Part shown: positions 15,005 through 23,053 of the stretch, in pieces
How positions within the stretch are numbered: the stretch's first letter is position 1
How the letters are laid out: each line of letters opens with the position of its first letter
From: JAFKKS01 sp039808325
GTDB lineage: Bacteria > Pseudomonadota > Alphaproteobacteria > Rhizobiales > Xanthobacteraceae
DNA: 23,152 nucleotides
Assembly (NCBI GenBank): GCA_039808325.1
Contig: JBDHSU010000060.1
Span: forward strand, 1 to 23,152
Direction: 5' to 3'
Notes under the pieces: generated by a model
Seen by the model: the letters and a program-made list of their open reading frames with translations, nothing else
Databases searched by the model: none
Told to the model about the DNA's origin: nothing
Position numbers and translations under genes: made by a program

Positions 15005-16993
15005 ATGGGTATCTTCGGCGCGCTCACGAATGCGGTGACGGGGCTACGCGCTCAGTCCTACGCCCTCGAGAATATTTCCGGCAACATCGCCAACTCGCAG
15101 ACCACCGCATTCAAGCGCGTGGATACGAGTTTCCAGGACCTGATCCCCGACGCGCCGGCCAATCGCGGATACGCGGGAAGCGTTCTGGCCAACTCCCGCA
15201 ACACCAACACCGTGCAAGGCGACATACAGAACTCGACCGTCGGCACTTTCATGGCGATCAACGGCGACGGATTCTTCGTCGTGCAGAAGCCGTCGGACTA
15301 TTCCGACAACCGGCCGATCTTCGATGGCGTCAACAATTACACGCGTCGCGGCGACTTCCAGACCGATAAGGACGGTTACCTCATCAACGGTGCCGGCTAC
15401 TACCTGATGGGCATCCCGATCGACAGCGCGACCGGAAATCCCACGGGCAGCGTGCCGCAGATGCTGCAGTTCAAGAACGACTTCCTGCCCGCGATCCCGA
15501 CGACGCAGATCGAGTACCGCGCCAACCTCGCGATGTATCCGCTCACGGCGGCCTACGACAGCAGCGTGCCGGGCTCCGAGCTGATGAACCCCGCGAGCTT
15601 CTCGGCAAATCCGATGACGGGCGCGCCAAGCGGAGCGCGGCTCACGGGCGTCGGCGCGACGCTCTCGGCCGACGCGCCCGCCATGGTCTCGGGCAGCCAG
15701 GATATTTCCGCCTTGACCTCCGCCGGCGGCAATCTCGTGATCAACGGCACCGCCATCACCATCGCGGCCGGCGCCGACATGGCGACGATTGCCGCCGCGA
15801 TCAACGCGCAGACGGGCACCACCGGCGTATCCGCGACCACGACGGGAAACCGGCTCAATCTCAGCAGCGCCGACGCTGACAGCAATATTCAGATCGGAAC
15901 CGCGAGCACGCCCGCTCTGTTGACCGAGATCGGGCTTGGCGTAGGCACGACTAATCCTACCAATCTGCTGACGCAGAGCGCCGTCAGCAGCGGCCAGACC
16001 ATGACTGTGCAGGTCGGCTCGGGCGCGGTTCAGACGATCACGTTCGGCACCGGCCCCGGACAGGTCTCGACCCTGGATGAACTGAACACGGCTCTCGGCG
16101 CCCTCAGCGGCGTCACCGCGACGGTCGACCAGAACACTGGAAACATTTCCATCGTGTCGCAGAATGCGACCGATACGATCACGCTCGGCGGCACAGCCTC
16201 GCCCCTGGCCTTCGGGTTGCACACGACGGTCGGCCTGCCGGCCAACCAGACGGTGATCGCAAACGACGTTTCGGCATTTCTCGAGCAGACGATCGATGGC
16301 GGCGCCATCACCGCCTACAATGAATCCGGCGCGCCGGTGAATATCCAGCTTCGCTGGGGCAAGGTCGACAGCGCGGCGACCGGCGGCACCGACACCTGGA
16401 ACCTATTCTACCAGGAAAGACGCACGGCTACCGGCAACGCGGTCGCATGGCGCAACGTCGGCGTCAGCTACAGTTTCGTCAATGGGAAGATGAGTCCGGT
16501 CATCGCCAACGTGACGCTCCCCAATGTCACGGTCGACGGCGTGTCGCTCGGCAGCATCAACATCTCGCACGGAACCAACGGGCTGACCCAGTTCGCCGAC
16601 CCCAACGGCAACGCGCAGGTAAACCGCATCAGTCAGGATGGCTATGCCGCGGGCAGTCTCCAGAGCGTTTCGATCAGCGACAAAGGGCGCATCGTCGGCA
16701 ACTATTCGAACGGCCGCACCATCGACCTCGCCGAGATCACGCTGGCCAACTTCAACGGGCCCGAAAGGCTCAAGCGCATCGACGGCGGCGCCTTCGCCGT
16801 GACCGATGAGTCCGGCCCTCCGCTTTACGGCGCGGCCGGAAAGATCGTCGGCAGCGCGCTGGAAGGCTCGAACACGGACATCGCCGACGAGTTCACCAAG
16901 CTGATCGTGACGCAGCAGGCCTACTCGGCGAATACGCGCATCGTCACCACCGCCAATGAGATGGCGCAGGATCTTCTGAACGTGCTGCGCTGA
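15005..16993 (+). CDS. flgE: Flagellar hook protein FlgE, enlarged
   Basis: The ATG at 15005 has GGAG at 6 bases spacing, and the N-terminus MGIFGALTNAVTGLRAQSYA is the conserved D0 segment. The product has 662 residues, against about 400 in enterobacteria. Conserved features are LENISGNIANSQTTAFKR near the start, NGDGFFVVQ (about residue 90), the YTRRGDF motif (about 113) and the D0 C-terminus ending VTTANEMAQDLLNVLR. Residues about 190-430 hold extra surface domains, with Flagellin_IN-like modules around 242-300 and 330-397. FlgE polymerises into the hook under the distal rod and is secreted by the flagellar type III system. It is the first gene after a sigma-54 promoter and is followed by flgK after 26 bases. 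Confidence 0.96.
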   Translation: MGIFGALTNAVTGLRAQSYALENISGNIANSQTTAFKRVDTSFQDLIPDAPANRGYAGSVLANSRNTNTVQGDIQNSTVGTFMAINGDGFFVVQKPSDYSDNRPIFDGVNNYTRRGDFQTDKDGYLINGAGYYLMGIPIDSATGNPTGSVPQMLQFKNDFLPAIPTTQIEYRANLAMYPLTAAYDSSVPGSELMNPASFSANPMTGAPSGARLTGVGATLSADAPAMVSGSQDISALTSAGGNLVINGTAITIAAGADMATIAAAINAQTGTTGVSATTTGNRLNLSSADADSNIQIGTASTPALLTEIGLGVGTTNPTNLLTQSAVSSGQTMTVQVGSGAVQTITFGTGPGQVSTLDELNTALGALSGVTATVDQNTGNISIVSQNATDTITLGGTASPLAFGLHTTVGLPANQTVIANDVSAFLEQTIDGGAITAYNESGAPVNIQLRWGKVDSAATGGTDTWNLFYQERRTATGNAVAWRNVGVSYSFVNGKMSPVIANVTLPNVTVDGVSLGSINISHGTNGLTQFADPNGNAQVNRISQDGYAAGSLQSVSISDKGRIVGNYSNGRTIDLAEITLANFNGPERLKRIDGGAFAVTDESGPPLYGAAGKIVGSALEGSNTDIADEFTKLIVTQQAYSANTRIVTTANEMAQDLLNVLR

Positions 16994-17019
16994 GGGCGAA
17001 CGCATCTGAGGAATAGGCG

Positions 17020-18876
17020 ATGGGCCTGAGCCAGGCTTTGAATGCGTCCCTGTCCGGCTTGCGCGCGACGCAGGCCGGGTTGGCGCTCGTCGCCTCGAAT
17101 ATCGCCAACGCGGAAACGCCCGGCTACACCCGAAAGACGCTCATTCAGTCGTCGGCGACGACGGGACTGATCGGCACGGGAGTGAGGGTCGAGGGCGTTA
17201 ACCGCGAGATCGATGAATATGTGCAGCGCCAGTTGCGCGTGGAAAATTCCGGCGCATCATACGCAAGTACACGTGCGGAATTCTATCAGCGGCTTCAAAG
17301 CCTGCTTGGAACGCCGGGATCGGATAGCGCGCTCGAAACGGTGCTCAGCAATTTCACCAGCGCGCTGCAAACTCTGTCGACAAGCCCGGACTCTTATTCC
17401 GCGCGCACCGGCGTGTTGAGCGCGGCGCAGGCTTTGACGCAGACGCTCAACAGCACATCGAACGGCATTCAAGCGCTCCGCGCGGACGCGGAGGCCGGCC
17501 TGTCCGACGCGGCGAACGCGGCCAACGACGCCATGCAGCACATCGCCGACATCAATCGGCAGCTTGGCGGAATGAGTCCGAATGACGCGGCGGCGGCGGC
17601 CCTAAAAGACCAGCGCGACAGCTATATCGATCAGCTCTCGCAACTGATGGATATCCGGGTCGTCGACTCCGGCAACAATCAGGTTTCGGTCTTCACGACC
17701 TCTGGCGTTCAGCTCGCCGGAGTCACCGCGGCGCGCTTCTCGTTTCAGCCGCTGGGCACGCTGACACCCAATTCGCTTTACGACAGCGATCCGAGCAAGA
17801 GCGGCGTCGGGACTTTGATGCTGGCCACCGCCAATGGCGGCGGCGTCGATCTCATCGCCTCGAATGCCATCCGCTCGGGCCGCATCGCCGGCCTCATCGA
17901 GATGCGCGACCAGACGCTGCCGCAGGCGCAATCCCAGCTCGACGCCATCGCTGCGGCGATGGCGTCTTCCTTGTCCGACAAAACAACGGCCGGAACCGCG
18001 GCGACGTCCGGCGCGCAAAGCGGCTTCGACGTCGATCTGAGCGGGATCTTGCCCGGAAACACTTTCAAAGTCAGCTATACGGATACGCTGACCAACACGC
18101 AGCGCAGCATCACATTCGTTCGCGTGGACGACCCTTCCGCATTGCCGCTGAAGGATTCGGGAGACCCGAACAATCGCGTCGTCGGAGTCAATTTTTCGGC
18201 GGGGATGACTTCCGTCCAAAATCAGGTCCAGGCCGCGCTCGGGGGATATTTCGCCGTCTCCAACCCGTCTGGAAACACGCTTCGCATTCTCGACGACGGT
18301 GCCGGAGGCTCGATCGATATCGGCTCCGTCACGGCGACGAAGACGATGACGGGCTTGAGCGCCGGCTCCTCGGAGTTGCCTTTCTTCGTCGACGGTCCGG
18401 ATTTCTATAGCGGCGCAATCACCGGCCAGGGTTCGCAGGCGGTCGGGTTTGCCGCACGCGTCAGCGTCAACAGCGCGCTGCTGGCTGATCCCTCGAAGCT
18501 CGTCGCCTATCAGGCCGGCACCGCCGCCGGAGATTCCGCGCGCCCGGATTTTCTTTATCAGCAACTGACGTCGTCGTCGTTGCGTTTTGCGCCGAGCACC
18601 GGCATCGGAACCGCGGCCTCGCCGTTCCAGGGCACGATCGGTAGCTTTCTCAGCCAGGTCATCAGCAGCCAGGGGGAGGCGGCCTCCGCCGCCGACCGGC
18701 TCAGCGACGGGCAGAACGTGGTCCTCAATGCGTTGCAGCAGCGCTTCAACGACGGGGCCGGTGTCAAGATCGATCAGGAGATGGCCAATCTCCTGAATCT
18801 CCAAAACGCTTACGCGGCGAACGCGCGCGTCCTTTCGGCAGTGAAAGAGATGTTCGATCTCTTATCGAAGATTTGA
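17020..18876 (+). CDS. flgK: Flagellar hook-filament junction protein FlgK (HAP1)
   Basis: This 618-residue protein starts at an ATG with GAGGAATAGG before it. The N-terminus MGLSQALNASLSGLRATQAG and the NIANAETPGYTRKT motif are diagnostic of the FlgK family. The helical D1 region runs to about residue 200 and includes INRQLGGM. The C-terminal D0 helix is EMANLLNLQNAYAANARVLS, ending FDLLSKI. Residues about 340-445 form an inserted domain absent from the 547-residue enterobacterial protein. FlgK caps the hook and joins it to FlgL and the filament, and is exported by the flagellar secretion system. It is flanked by flgE and flgL at 26 and 7 bases, so the three form one transcription unit. Confidence 0.96.
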   Translation: MGLSQALNASLSGLRATQAGLALVASNIANAETPGYTRKTLIQSSATTGLIGTGVRVEGVNREIDEYVQRQLRVENSGASYASTRAEFYQRLQSLLGTPGSDSALETVLSNFTSALQTLSTSPDSYSARTGVLSAAQALTQTLNSTSNGIQALRADAEAGLSDAANAANDAMQHIADINRQLGGMSPNDAAAAALKDQRDSYIDQLSQLMDIRVVDSGNNQVSVFTTSGVQLAGVTAARFSFQPLGTLTPNSLYDSDPSKSGVGTLMLATANGGGVDLIASNAIRSGRIAGLIEMRDQTLPQAQSQLDAIAAAMASSLSDKTTAGTAATSGAQSGFDVDLSGILPGNTFKVSYTDTLTNTQRSITFVRVDDPSALPLKDSGDPNNRVVGVNFSAGMTSVQNQVQAALGGYFAVSNPSGNTLRILDDGAGGSIDIGSVTATKTMTGLSAGSSELPFFVDGPDFYSGAITGQGSQAVGFAARVSVNSALLADPSKLVAYQAGTAAGDSARPDFLYQQLTSSSLRFAPSTGIGTAASPFQGTIGSFLSQVISSQGEAASAADRLSDGQNVVLNALQQRFNDGAGVKIDQEMANLLNLQNAYAANARVLSAVKEMFDLLSKI

Positions 18877-18883
18877 GGCAGCG

Positions 18884-20383
18884 ATGAGTGTCATAGGCGT
18901 TGGCGCCAAGTCGCAATCCATGGTGCAGTCGCTGGTCGACATGCGCGCGCAGCTCGATGCGCTGCAGCAGCAGTTGAGCTCGGGCAAGAAAGCCACGACC
19001 TATGCCGGCATGGGCGTCAGCAGGGGCCTCGGCGTCGGGCTCCGCTCGCAACTGGCGTCGCTCGGCAGCTACGACCAGACCATCACCATGGTGGGCTTGC
19101 GGCTGAATGTCGCGCAGACGGCGCTGACGCGTGTCAGCGCGATCGGCCAAACCGTCAAAAGTGCTGCGCTCGATGCCGGCACGCTCAACGCCGACGGCAA
19201 GACCGTGGCGCAGGAGACGGCGCGAACCTCGCTCGACGAACTCCTGGACCTGCTCAACACCAAGGCGGGCGACCGCAGCATCTTCGGCGGGCGGGCAACC
19301 GATCGTCCGGCGGTCGAGACCGCCGACCACATCCTTAACGGGGACGGCGTCCGCGCCGGACTCTCGCAGTTGATCGACGAGCGCCGACAGGCCGATCTCG
19401 GCGCGGACGGCCTCGGCCGCCTCGTCATCCCGCCAGCAGCCGCGGGAACGGTCTCGATCGCGGAAGACGCCGCCGGCTCGCCCTTCGGATTCAAGCTTGC
19501 GAGCGTATCGTCGACGCTATCGGGCGCGACCGTCACCGGCCCTTCCGGTTCTCCCCCGTCGGCGAGCGTCTCGTTGGCGAGCAATCCGACGGCGGGGCAA
19601 ACGGTGTCGTTTGTTTTCAATCAGCCTGACGGCACCACGCAGTCGCTGACGCTGACCGCGACGAACGATTCCCCACCGGGCCCCAACCAGTTCACGATCG
19701 GCGCCACGCCCGACGACACCGCCGCCAGCCTGCAGGACGCGCTGAAAACCGGCGTCGGCTATAGTGCCCGCACGACGTTGTCGGCGGCTTCCGCGATGGA
19801 GGCCGCGGATAATTTCTTCAACGTCGACACGACGCATCCGCCGTTGCGTGTCGCCGGCCCGCCATTCGCCTCGGCAACCGCGCTGACGGCCGGCACCGCC
19901 GCCGACACCGTGACCTGGTACACGGGTGAGATGGCAGACGATCCCGCGCGATCGTCCGCAAGCGCGCGCATCGATGACTCGATCGTCGTCAATTACGGCG
20001 TGCGCGCGAACGAGGACGGGATCCGCAATCTGGTGAAAAACGTCGCGCTCTTCGCGACCGTCAGCAATGACGCCACCGACCCGGAATCGACGGCGCGCTA
20101 TACCGCGCTCGCGACGCGGACGTCGGCGGCGCTGGCTGTGCCGCCCGGAACGCAGAAGGTCGATGATATCTTGAGCGACCTCGCGTCGGCGCAAGGCGCG
20201 CTCGGCGCCGCGACCAACCGTCATCAGCAGACGCGCAGCACCGTTTCGGGGATGCTCGACACCATCGAGAATGTGTCGCCGGAAGAGGTCGGCGTGCAAA
20301 TCCTGGCGCTGCAGACGCGCCTGCAGGCGTCATTGCAGACGACGGCACTGCTCTATCAGACGAGCCTCGTCAACTATCTCTGA
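18884..20383 (+). CDS. flgL: Flagellar hook-filament junction protein FlgL (HAP3)
   Basis: This 499-residue protein starts 7 bases after the flgK stop with GAGGCAG as ribosome site. The N-terminal flagellin-like helix includes DALQQQLSSGKKATT and LNVAQTALTRVSAIG; the C-terminal helix ends in LQTRLQASLQTTALLYQTSL, both typical of FlgL. It is much longer than the about 317-residue enterobacterial FlgL; residues about 225-295 form an extra beta-rich module (FVFNQPDGTTQSLTLTA, then TIGATPDDTAASLQDAL). FlgL sits between FlgK and the filament. It is the last gene of the flgE-K-L unit and converges with flaF across a palindrome-rich gap. Confidence 0.94.
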   Translation: MSVIGVGAKSQSMVQSLVDMRAQLDALQQQLSSGKKATTYAGMGVSRGLGVGLRSQLASLGSYDQTITMVGLRLNVAQTALTRVSAIGQTVKSAALDAGTLNADGKTVAQETARTSLDELLDLLNTKAGDRSIFGGRATDRPAVETADHILNGDGVRAGLSQLIDERRQADLGADGLGRLVIPPAAAGTVSIAEDAAGSPFGFKLASVSSTLSGATVTGPSGSPPSASVSLASNPTAGQTVSFVFNQPDGTTQSLTLTATNDSPPGPNQFTIGATPDDTAASLQDALKTGVGYSARTTLSAASAMEAADNFFNVDTTHPPLRVAGPPFASATALTAGTAADTVTWYTGEMADDPARSSASARIDDSIVVNYGVRANEDGIRNLVKNVALFATVSNDATDPESTARYTALATRTSAALAVPPGTQKVDDILSDLASAQGALGAATNRHQQTRSTVSGMLDTIENVSPEEVGVQILALQTRLQASLQTTALLYQTSLVNYL

Positions 20384-20430
20384 TCGCTTCGGAGTCGCGG
20401 TCGCGGATGCCAGGCGGAGCAGTGCAGAGT

Positions 20431-20512
20431 CATGCGCGGGCTTGGCCCGCGCATCCATCAGACCGAAAGAGAGCCGTGTGAGGGGATGGATTGCCGGGAC
20501 GAGCCCGGCAAT
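20431..20512. repeat. Two interspersed palindromes between flgL and flaF
   Basis: The first is a perfect 10-base stem, atgcgcgggc (20432-20441) and gcccgcgcat (20445-20454), loop ttg. The second is a perfect 9-base stem, attgccggg (20490-20498) and cccggcaat (20504-20512), loop of 5. Both resemble short palindromic repeats that I recall as scattered through Bradyrhizobium-like genomes. Placed between convergent genes, they may end transcription from both sides, though no U-run follows. Confidence 0.65.
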
Positions 20513-20536
20513 GACGAAGGAAAAGGCTTCCCGCGT

Positions 20537-20902
20537 TCAGGCGTTTGCCATCAGACCGGCGGCGAGCTCGCGATTGATCTTGATCAGTGAATTGAGCTGC
20601 TCCGGGCGACGCTCGGTCGTCGCCGACAGCGTCTGGTTCATCACGTAGATGCCAAGGTTGGCGACGTTCTGCCGGATGTTGCGTGGCAGCGGGCTCTCGC
20701 CCGACGTCACCGAACTGAGGAAGATCGTCCAGAGCTTGCGATTGTAGAGAAGCGCAGCATCGAGGCTTGGCGCTTTCTGCTGCCAATCGTCGCGCACGCT
20801 CTGCAATTGGGACGCGGCCTTGAGTAAAAGGCTCGCCTCCAGCTCATGCTGACTCGCAACCTGCTGCGAGACTTTCCCGTATGCCTTCAGCGCTTCTTGC
20901 AT
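20537..20902 (-). CDS. flaF: Flagellar biosynthesis regulator FlaF
   Basis: The 121-residue protein is read from the ATG at 20902 (MQEALKAYGKVSQQ). Its core, LLYNRKLWTIFLSSV, SPLPRNIRQNVANLGIYV and LNSLIKINRELAAGL, is the FlaF signature. FlaF is an alphaproteobacterial protein needed for flagellin secretion or as a positive counterpart of FlbT, which represses flagellin translation. Its first 59 bases overlap the end of flbT in another frame, so the two are probably translationally coupled. The frame is open nine codons upstream of the ATG, but that part codes no family-like sequence. Only a weak G-rich ribosome site is seen. It converges with flgL. Confidence 0.93.
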   Translation of the reverse strand: MQEALKAYGKVSQQVASQHELEASLLLKAASQLQSVRDDWQQKAPSLDAALLYNRKLWTIFLSSVTSGESPLPRNIRQNVANLGIYVMNQTLSATTERRPEQLNSLIKINRELAAGLMANA

Positions 20903-21278
20903 GCCCCAACAACCCCCGTTCGTAGGCAATCAATTTCTGTGCGTCTTTCAACGCCTTATACATTTCGCCTGTTAAGATATGATTGTTGATGTTTTCAATG
21001 TGTTGCCACGCGCTCGGCACCGCCTGCAGGAACTCGTTGATCAGAACGAAGTAGATGTCCTGATGGTCGCGCGGCGTCTTCGACGTGTACATGAGCTGGA
21101 TGGCGAGATAGATGCGCTTCGCCGGCGTGTCCGCGTCCTCCGCGGTGAGGATGTCCTTCTCGCGCAGGATCGGCACCGTGCCATCGATGAGCAGCCGTGT
21201 GCGCTGATCGGCGTTGGTGACGACGCACTCGCCGAGGATGATTCGCTCACCGGGTTTCAGTTCGACTTTGAGCGCCAT
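20844..21278 (-). CDS. flbT: Flagellin translation repressor FlbT
   Basis: This 144-residue protein starts at the ATG at 21278, with GGAGG at 6 bases spacing. Signature segments are LKPGERIILGECVVTN, LLIDGTVPILREKDIL, ADTPAKRIYLAIQLMYTS, NNHILTGEMYKALKDAQKLI. In Caulobacter, FlbT binds the 5' leader of flagellin mRNA and promotes its decay until the hook is finished. It lies downstream of two flagellin genes on the same strand and upstream of flaF, so targets and regulators are together. The last 19 codons run inside flaF and look longer than relatives, where the conserved part ends around KLIAYE. Confidence 0.94.
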   Translation of the reverse strand: MALKVELKPGERIILGECVVTNADQRTRLLIDGTVPILREKDILTAEDADTPAKRIYLAIQLMYTSKTPRDHQDIYFVLINEFLQAVPSAWQHIENINNHILTGEMYKALKDAQKLIAYERGLLGHARSAEGIRESLAAGCESA

Positions 21279-21399
21279 GGCGTGCCTCCAGGAGCGAATG
21301 CGGAAGCCGGGTCGGCTTTCGCGACGTCTCGCGCTCCAATCACGATCGCGGTCGTCGCTTCGGATCCGGTTGAGCCGAAGTCGCTGCGACTTTCTCGAC

Positions 21400-21440
21400 C
21401 ATCGCGGCGGCTTGCTTAATGAATCGTAAATGCCGCGATG
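21400..21440. repeat. Long-loop inverted repeat between the flagellin gene and flbT
   Basis: The arms catcgcggc (21400-21408) and gccgcgatg (21432-21440) pair perfectly over 9 bases with a 23-base AT-richer loop; including gacc/ggtc outside with one bulged base, the stem can reach 12 pairs. It lies 18 bases after the flagellin stop on the minus strand. It has no U-run, so it is more likely an RNA structure or operator than an intrinsic terminator. Confidence 0.5.
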
Positions 21441-21457
21441 CGGTCGTCCGCCTCGTC

Positions 21458-22891
21458 TTAGCTGAACAAGCGCAGCACGGCTTGGTCGGCCTGCGAGGCG
21501 AGGGAGAGCGCCGTGGTCGAGAGCTGCTGGCGGGTCTGCAGGGCGAGGAGGTTGGCGGCCTCTTCGTTGCTGTCGGCGAGCACCAGGTTGTCGGCGCCGG
21601 TCTGCAGCGTGTTGATCATGTTCTTGGTGAAGTCCTGACGGTTCTGCACGATCGACAGGTTCGAGCCGAAGGCCGAGGACTGTGAGCGCAGCGACGTCAG
21701 AGCGTCGTGTAGGCTGTCGGCACGCGTATCGAGCGCCGTGTTGCTTGCGAACTCGGTGGCGTCCGCCGCGCCGATGCCGAGGACATCCGAGTTGATGCCG
21801 TCGGGGTCCTGCGAGACGATCGAGATCGAGCTCGTATTGGTCTCGTTGAACGTCAGCTTCAGCGTGTCGCCCTTCAGCAGGTTGATGCCGTTGAAGCTGG
21901 CGTCGTCCGAGAGCTTGTTGAGCTGGTCGCGCAGTTCGTTGAACTGGTTGATCAGGTTCTTGCGGACGCTGTTGCCGCCGATGGTCTGGGTGCTGGACGT
22001 GCCGGTCGAGCCGTCGATGGCGTTGGAAGCGGTGGCGCCGACGACGGAGAGATCTTCCGTCGACAGGTTCTGGATGTTGAGGCGGCCGCCGTCGTTGGAC
22101 GCCTTCACCTTGCCGGCGAGCGAGGTGTTGGTGTTGATCGCGGCGACGAGGTCGTCGACGCTCTTCACCGTGCCGGTGCTGGCGACGTAGTTGGTCGAGC
22201 TCGACAGGCCGAGCGAGGTCAACAGCGCGCCGGTCGAGCCGGTGAAGTCGACGTTGCCGTTGGCGTTCGAGATGGTGATCGTCGAGCCCGAGACCGAGGT
22301 GCTGACGCCGGTGATGCCTGCGGCATCGATCGCGCTCTTGAGGCCGGAGGCGTTGGTGTCGTTGGCGATCGTGACGTCGGTGCCATTGATCCTCAGCGTG
22401 CCGCCGGTATAGGTGCCGGGAACGGTTCCGGAGGTGGAGGAGCCGGGCGTCGCGGGGGTGCCGGTGGTGTTGAGCGCGATGTCGACCGGCGTGGAGCCGA
22501 CGGCGCCGCCGGAGATCGAGATGTTCTTCACGGTCGAGGTGCCGATGGAGGCGGCGTCGATGGTGAAGGACGTGGACTTGAAGGAGGCGTCCTGGCGGGC
22601 CTGGTTGATGGTGGCCTGCATGGACTCGACGGTCTTGGTGATGGCGGTGAGGCCGTTATTGGCGGCCTGCAGCGTCTGAATGCCGTTCGACATCGAGTCG
22701 AGGATGCCCGAGAGGTCGGAGGCGCGTGCCGAGAGCGAGGAGGAGGTGAAGAAGCTCGTCGGGTTGTCGAGCGCGGAGTTGACCTTCTTGCCGGTGGCGA
22801 GACGGTTCTGCGTCGTGCTCAAAAGCGACGCCGTGTTCTGCAGCGCAAGCAAATTCTGCCGGACGCCGGCGGAGAGGACGATGTCGCTCAT
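21458..22891 (-). CDS. fliC: Flagellin (filament protein)
   Basis: This 477-residue flagellin starts at the ATG at 22891, with AAGGG at 7 bases. The N-terminal D0/D1 helices include NLLALQNTASLLSTTQNRLA, TGKKVNSALDNPTSFF and LTAITKTVESMQATINQA; the C-terminal D0/D1 helices include NMINTLQTGADNLVLADSNE and ALQTRQQLSTTALSLASQAD. The central region, about residues 105-300, is Ser/Thr/Gly-rich with Flagellin_IN-like modules (VKASNDGGRLNIQNLS). It polymerises into the filament after secretion. It lies between an upstream near-copy on the same strand and flbT downstream. The 5' leader (22892-22997) is the expected control region. Confidence 0.96.
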   Translation of the reverse strand: MSDIVLSAGVRQNLLALQNTASLLSTTQNRLATGKKVNSALDNPTSFFTSSSLSARASDLSGILDSMSNGIQTLQAANNGLTAITKTVESMQATINQARQDASFKSTSFTIDAASIGTSTVKNISISGGAVGSTPVDIALNTTGTPATPGSSTSGTVPGTYTGGTLRINGTDVTIANDTNASGLKSAIDAAGITGVSTSVSGSTITISNANGNVDFTGSTGALLTSLGLSSSTNYVASTGTVKSVDDLVAAINTNTSLAGKVKASNDGGRLNIQNLSTEDLSVVGATASNAIDGSTGTSSTQTIGGNSVRKNLINQFNELRDQLNKLSDDASFNGINLLKGDTLKLTFNETNTSSISIVSQDPDGINSDVLGIGAADATEFASNTALDTRADSLHDALTSLRSQSSAFGSNLSIVQNRQDFTKNMINTLQTGADNLVLADSNEEAANLLALQTRQQLSTTALSLASQADQAVLRLFS

Positions 22892-22937
22892 GGCTCAACC
22901 CTTCATGAATCCGTATGGGACGGGTTGATCATGATTT

Positions 22938-22960
22938 GGTAACCCTAATGCCGGGTAAAC
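22938..22960. promoter_or_regulatory. Imperfect dyad in the flagellin gene upstream region
   Basis: GGTAACCC (22938-22945) and GGGTAAAC (22953-22960) form an imperfect dyad with 7 bases between and 6 of 8 positions pairing. It lies about 50-70 bases upstream of the flagellin ATG on the minus strand. It could be part of the promoter or an activator site; no clean sigma-54 or sigma-28 consensus is visible. Confidence 0.3.
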
Positions 22961-22997
22961 GAAATTCTAACGAGTCCTTAATGCGGATGGCGCGCGC

Positions 22998-23026
22998 AAA
23001 AAAAACGGCGGGGCAAAGCCCCGCCG
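22998..23026 (-). terminator. Intrinsic terminator of the upstream flagellin gene
   Basis: On the minus strand a perfect 9-base stem (CGGCGGGGC, loop of 3, GCCCCGCCG; 23006-23014 with 23018-23026) is followed directly by eight T (22998-23005). It lies 28 bases after the stop of the truncated flagellin and separates it from the next flagellin gene, which must therefore have its own promoter in 22892-22997. Confidence 0.93.
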
Positions 23027-23053
23027 CTTCCGTTTGGCCGAAGCCGGGAAGGA

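Noticed and set aside
15044..16222. 392-codon minus-strand open frame opposite flgE
   Set aside because: flgE is certain from its D0 and core motifs; the antisense frame is a codon-bias shadow.
17602..18804. 400-codon minus-strand open frame opposite flgK
   Set aside because: It is antisense to a certain flagellar gene and is Arg/Gly/Asp-rich with no recognisable domain.
20903..20929. A frameshift joining flbT and flaF
   Set aside because: Both products have complete family signatures in their own frames, so an overlap explains the arrangement without a frameshift.
22937..22953. Minus-strand CGGCAT-N5-TTACC as a sigma-54 promoter of flagellin
   Set aside because: The invariant GC of the -12 element is replaced by AC, and the -24 element is imperfect.
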